From DATNPH01 sp036703315 (GTDB taxonomy: Bacteria; Cyanobacteriota; Cyanobacteriia; Cyanobacteriales; Coleofasciculaceae), in assembly GCA_036703315.1 (NCBI GenBank), contig DATNPH010000180.1, forward strand, positions 1-8,023: DNA of 8,023 nt, read 5' to 3'. The notes beneath the pieces were generated by a model. That model was not told the origin of the DNA and searched no databases. It was given only the letters and a program-made list of their open reading frames with translations. Every line of letters begins with the position of its first letter. Position 1 is the first letter of the stretch. This document shows positions 5,641 to 8,023 of this stretch, piece by piece. A program made the position numbers and the translations under genes.

Positions 5641-5742
5641 AGCTTTTACAACCACTAAGGATAATGAGTCCTGCCAAAGATACCGAAATGCGCTTGTTGC
5701 TGGTTTAACTTTCGCAAACAGAAATTGTAGGGTGACTCTCTA

Positions 5743-5776
5743 CCTTAGGGTAATCACTTCCTTAGGGTAATCACTT
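5743..5776. repeat. 17-bp perfect tandem duplication
   Basis: CCTTAGGGTAATCACTT is present twice, head to tail, and the following base (C) also matches. It lies in the leader region of the photoreceptor gene, 102 bases after the 13-bp duplication. No coding role is seen. It could affect a regulatory spacing upstream of the receptor start. Confidence 0.9.
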
Positions 5777-5880
5777 CAATTGTCGAGCTTTCGGATGAGG
5801 CAAACTATAAGTTAATGGGTTCCGGAGTTTTGCATCATCCTTCGGATAGTCTTTTTTGAGAGGTTTTTAAGATAGCCAGC

Positions 5881-7935
5881 ATGGTATTAGCGGAATTCTT
5901 TATCCCCCACGGGCATTGCTATCTCTGGAAGCCAGGGTTAGTAGGGTTACACATTGTCTCCGATGCTTTGACAGCACTAGCGTATTACTCAATTCCGCTA
6001 ACGCTAACCTATTTCGTTAGCAAGAGACGAGATGTACCCTTCAACTGGATTTTCCTGTTGTTTAGTGCCTTCATCATTTCCTGTGGCACAACCCACATCC
6101 TGGAAATCTGGACGCTTTGGCATCCTAACTACTGGCTATCGGGTTCTATAAAAGCGTTTACCGCCGTTGTTTCCTTATATACGGCTAGCGAACTAGTCTC
6201 GTTACTTCCCCAAGCACTGACAATTCCTAGCACTGCACAACTTGAGAAGGAAATTAAAGAACGCCAAAAAGCAGAAGCGGCACTCTTGAAGGAAAAAACC
6301 CACCTTGCCCAAGCTCAAAAGGTTGCTCACGTTGGGAGTTGGGAATTCGATTTAGCTACCGAAGAAATCGCTTGGTCAGATGAAACCTTCCGCATTTACG
6401 GACTTGCGACCAGGCAAGCCACGCCGACCATTACTGAACATCGGCAAAAAATTCATCCAGACGACACAACTGTATGGGATGGAGCAGTTAACCAGCTTGC
6501 TGAAGGAAAGCCTTGCGAATTGGAGTTTCGGATTGTGCGACCCGACGGTTCTATACGGCATCTATTGGGCCAGGGAGAACTAATTTTCAATGCCGACGGT
6601 CGGGTCTGTAAGTTATTCGGGACAGTGCGGGATATTACTGAACGTGTAGCAGCACAGGCAAGAGAACGGTTATTCGGAGCAATTGCTCTCAAGATCCATC
6701 AGTCGCTGGATCTCGATGAAATTCTCGATACCACCGTCACAGAAGTTCGACAGTTACTTCAGACTGACCGCGTACTAATTTACCAATTCAATAGCGACTG
6801 TAGTGGGGAGATTGTTGTGGAGTCCGTTGGTGCTGGCTTTCCAGCAGTTCTGGATACAACCATCCATGACCCCTGCTTTGGCTCATATTACGCCCAACTG
6901 TATCTGCAAGGTCGAGTCACAGCGATCGCTAATATTCACACCGCAGGTTTACAACCCTGTTACCTGGAATTACTCGCACCGTTCCAAGTCACTGCCAACT
7001 TAATCGTCCCCATTCTTGCGGGTGGAACCATTTGGGGACTTTTGATCGTCCATCACTGTCGGGGTGAAAGGCACTGGCAGTCCTACGAAATAGAACTATT
7101 GCAACAGTTGGCAACACAGGTGGCGATCGCTCTCCAGCAGTCGGAACTCTATTTTAGGGTGCAGGCGGAACTGATTGAGCGCCAACGCATAGAGCAAGAG
7201 CTACGAGTCAGTGAAGAGCGTTACCGTTCTGTCGTTACGGTAATGTCTGAGGGGATTGTACTCCAGCAGGCTGACGGTGAAATTACCGCCTGTAATGCCA
7301 GTGCCGAACGCATCCTGGGACTAACCGCCCAACAGATGCAAGCACTTACCTCAGTTGACCCTCACTGGCAAGCGATTCGCGAAGATGGTTCGCCCTTTCC
7401 TGGCGAACTGCATCCCGCGATGGTTACTTTACGGATGGGCAAACCCCAGTGTGATGTTATTATGGGCATCCACAAACCGGATGGGTCGCTCACCTGGATT
7501 TCCATTAATTCCCAACCGCTGATTCACCCCGGAGAAACTAGAGCTTACGCAGCCGTTACCTCATTTTCTGACATTACCCAACGCAGGGAAGCTGAGGAAA
7601 AACTCCGCAAAAGTGAAGCAAATCTTGCAACAGCTCAAAGAGTTGCCCATGTTGGTAACTGGGAATTTGACGTACTGACTCAGGAAATTATCTGGTCAGA
7701 GGAACTATTCCGCATCTTTGGTCTTGATCCAACCGAACCCGAACCAACCTTTGACGAACACCTCCAGCAGATTCATCCCGATGACCGAGCCTTGTGGCAA
7801 CAAGTTGTCGGGCAAGCGCTTGCGTCGGGAAACTCCTACACACTTGACTTTCGGATTGTGCGTCCTAATGGTCAAGTCCGGTACGTTCAACTACTCCACC
7901 CTGCTACACTTCGCCTGACGGCTTCGTTTCGCTGA
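5881..7935 (+). CDS. Ethylene-receptor-like/cyanobacteriochrome sensor, truncated before the kinase domain
   Basis: The 684 visible residues form a membrane photoreceptor. Residues 20-110 are a 3-TM ethylene-binding domain: Asp28, Tyr35, Ile65, Cys68 and His72 align at a constant offset of 3 with Arabidopsis ETR1 Asp25, Tyr32, Ile62, Cys65 and His69, where Cys and His hold copper. A short coiled linker precedes a PAS_3 domain (about 148-255, GSWEFD). A bilin-binding GAF follows (about 261-423) with Cys360 in PCYLELL and a second Cys332 in the DPCF motif, 28 residues apart as in DXCF cyanobacteriochromes. This predicts a violet/blue to green-type photocycle. A second PAS (about 443-570) and part of a third (579-672) follow. 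After RPNGQVRYVQ the frame leaves the PAS sequence and stops within an inverted repeat. No HisKA or HATPase is present. Slr1212 (UirS/SynEtr1) shares this front half. The start fits the motif PHGHCYLW, with GAGAGG far upstream. Confidence 0.85.
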   Translation: MVLAEFFIPHGHCYLWKPGLVGLHIVSDALTALAYYSIPLTLTYFVSKRRDVPFNWIFLLFSAFIISCGTTHILEIWTLWHPNYWLSGSIKAFTAVVSLYTASELVSLLPQALTIPSTAQLEKEIKERQKAEAALLKEKTHLAQAQKVAHVGSWEFDLATEEIAWSDETFRIYGLATRQATPTITEHRQKIHPDDTTVWDGAVNQLAEGKPCELEFRIVRPDGSIRHLLGQGELIFNADGRVCKLFGTVRDITERVAAQARERLFGAIALKIHQSLDLDEILDTTVTEVRQLLQTDRVLIYQFNSDCSGEIVVESVGAGFPAVLDTTIHDPCFGSYYAQLYLQGRVTAIANIHTAGLQPCYLELLAPFQVTANLIVPILAGGTIWGLLIVHHCRGERHWQSYEIELLQQLATQVAIALQQSELYFRVQAELIERQRIEQELRVSEERYRSVVTVMSEGIVLQQADGEITACNASAERILGLTAQQMQALTSVDPHWQAIREDGSPFPGELHPAMVTLRMGKPQCDVIMGIHKPDGSLTWISINSQPLIHPGETRAYAAVTSFSDITQRREAEEKLRKSEANLATAQRVAHVGNWEFDVLTQEIIWSEELFRIFGLDPTEPEPTFDEHLQQIHPDDRALWQQVVGQALASGNSYTLDFRIVRPNGQVRYVQLLHPATLRLTASFR

Positions 7936-7945
7936 GGGTGGAGAT
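7891..7945. repeat. Inverted-repeat element disrupting the third PAS domain
   Basis: Perfect 9-bp arms CTCCACCCT (7894-7902) and AGGGTGGAG (7935-7943) enclose 32 bases with TTCGCCTGACGGCTTCGTTT. It starts exactly where the PAS sequence of the receptor stops fitting its family, and the TGA stop overlaps the right arm. It may be a short interspersed repeat, or the end of a larger inserted element that leaves the window. The bases from 7946 to the end do not resume PAS coding in any frame I read. Confidence 0.55.
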
Positions 7946-8023
7946 TGCATCTATCGTCCAGCGCAGTTCCGAATACCTCAAAAGGCGTTCGGCTTTGCTT
8001 TCATCCGACGACGCATCAGGGTG

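Noticed and set aside
5605..5776. CRISPR-like repeats
   Set aside because: The units are 13 and 17 bp, directly adjacent without spacers, and of two different sequences. They are simple tandem duplications.
7705..7918. Overlapping short frames inside the end of the receptor gene
   Set aside because: They are shadows of the PAS coding frame, with no recognisable motifs or ribosome-binding sites.

Overview
The window reads as chromosomal DNA from a cyanobacterium, probably a filamentous or repeat-rich one. It carries five HIP1 palindromes (GCGATCGC at 2488, 3707, 4216, 6922 and 7123) and a two-hairpin interspersed repeat of a type I associate with cyanobacteria. Its genes are typical of the group: receiver proteins, an FHA protein, a cyanobacteriochrome with an ethylene-receptor-like membrane domain, and an SRPBCC protein. 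Most assignments rest on motifs read by eye. No homology search was possible.

Layout. The window opens with the 3' end of a multidomain response regulator or hybrid kinase (2-343), followed by the two-hairpin repeat (about 390-460). Next come a small acidic protein (557-796) and, overlapping it by ATGA, an HNH nuclease gene broken by an in-frame TGA (793-1242). A second, longer HNH protein lies convergently on the minus strand (1446-2174), with a short coding-like remnant just upstream of it. A cassette of three tiny Gly/Ala-rich membrane proteins follows (2653-2892, 2926-3201, 3319-3540) and ends at a strong hairpin terminator (3577-3608). Behind the terminator, on the minus strand, are the decayed 3' end of a DUF4351-like gene (3601-3789) and an SRPBCC/START-like gene (3830-4429) that appears to contain an in-frame repeat insertion.

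After an AT-rich divergent spacer, the last part is a signalling group on the plus strand. It holds an FHA-domain protein with altered phosphothreonine-pocket residues (4897-5250), a receiver protein whose two ends are frameshifted away (core 5336-5638), and a large receptor (5881-7935). The receptor has an ethylene-binding-type 3-TM domain, PAS, a DXCF cyanobacteriochrome GAF, PAS and a broken PAS. Its reading frame diverges and stops in an inverted repeat before any histidine kinase domain. Its intact relatives, such as Synechocystis Slr1212 (UirS/SynEtr1), are light and ethylene sensors for phototaxis.

Several genes show decay or fresh rearrangement: one nonsense codon, two frameshifts (one from a 13-bp tandem duplication), a 17-bp tandem duplication, a repeat-derived insertion and the receptor truncation. 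The least explained intact unit is the three-gene small membrane protein cassette. Its two downstream members share a Gly/Ala core resembling the eukaryotic IFI6/IFI27 fold.
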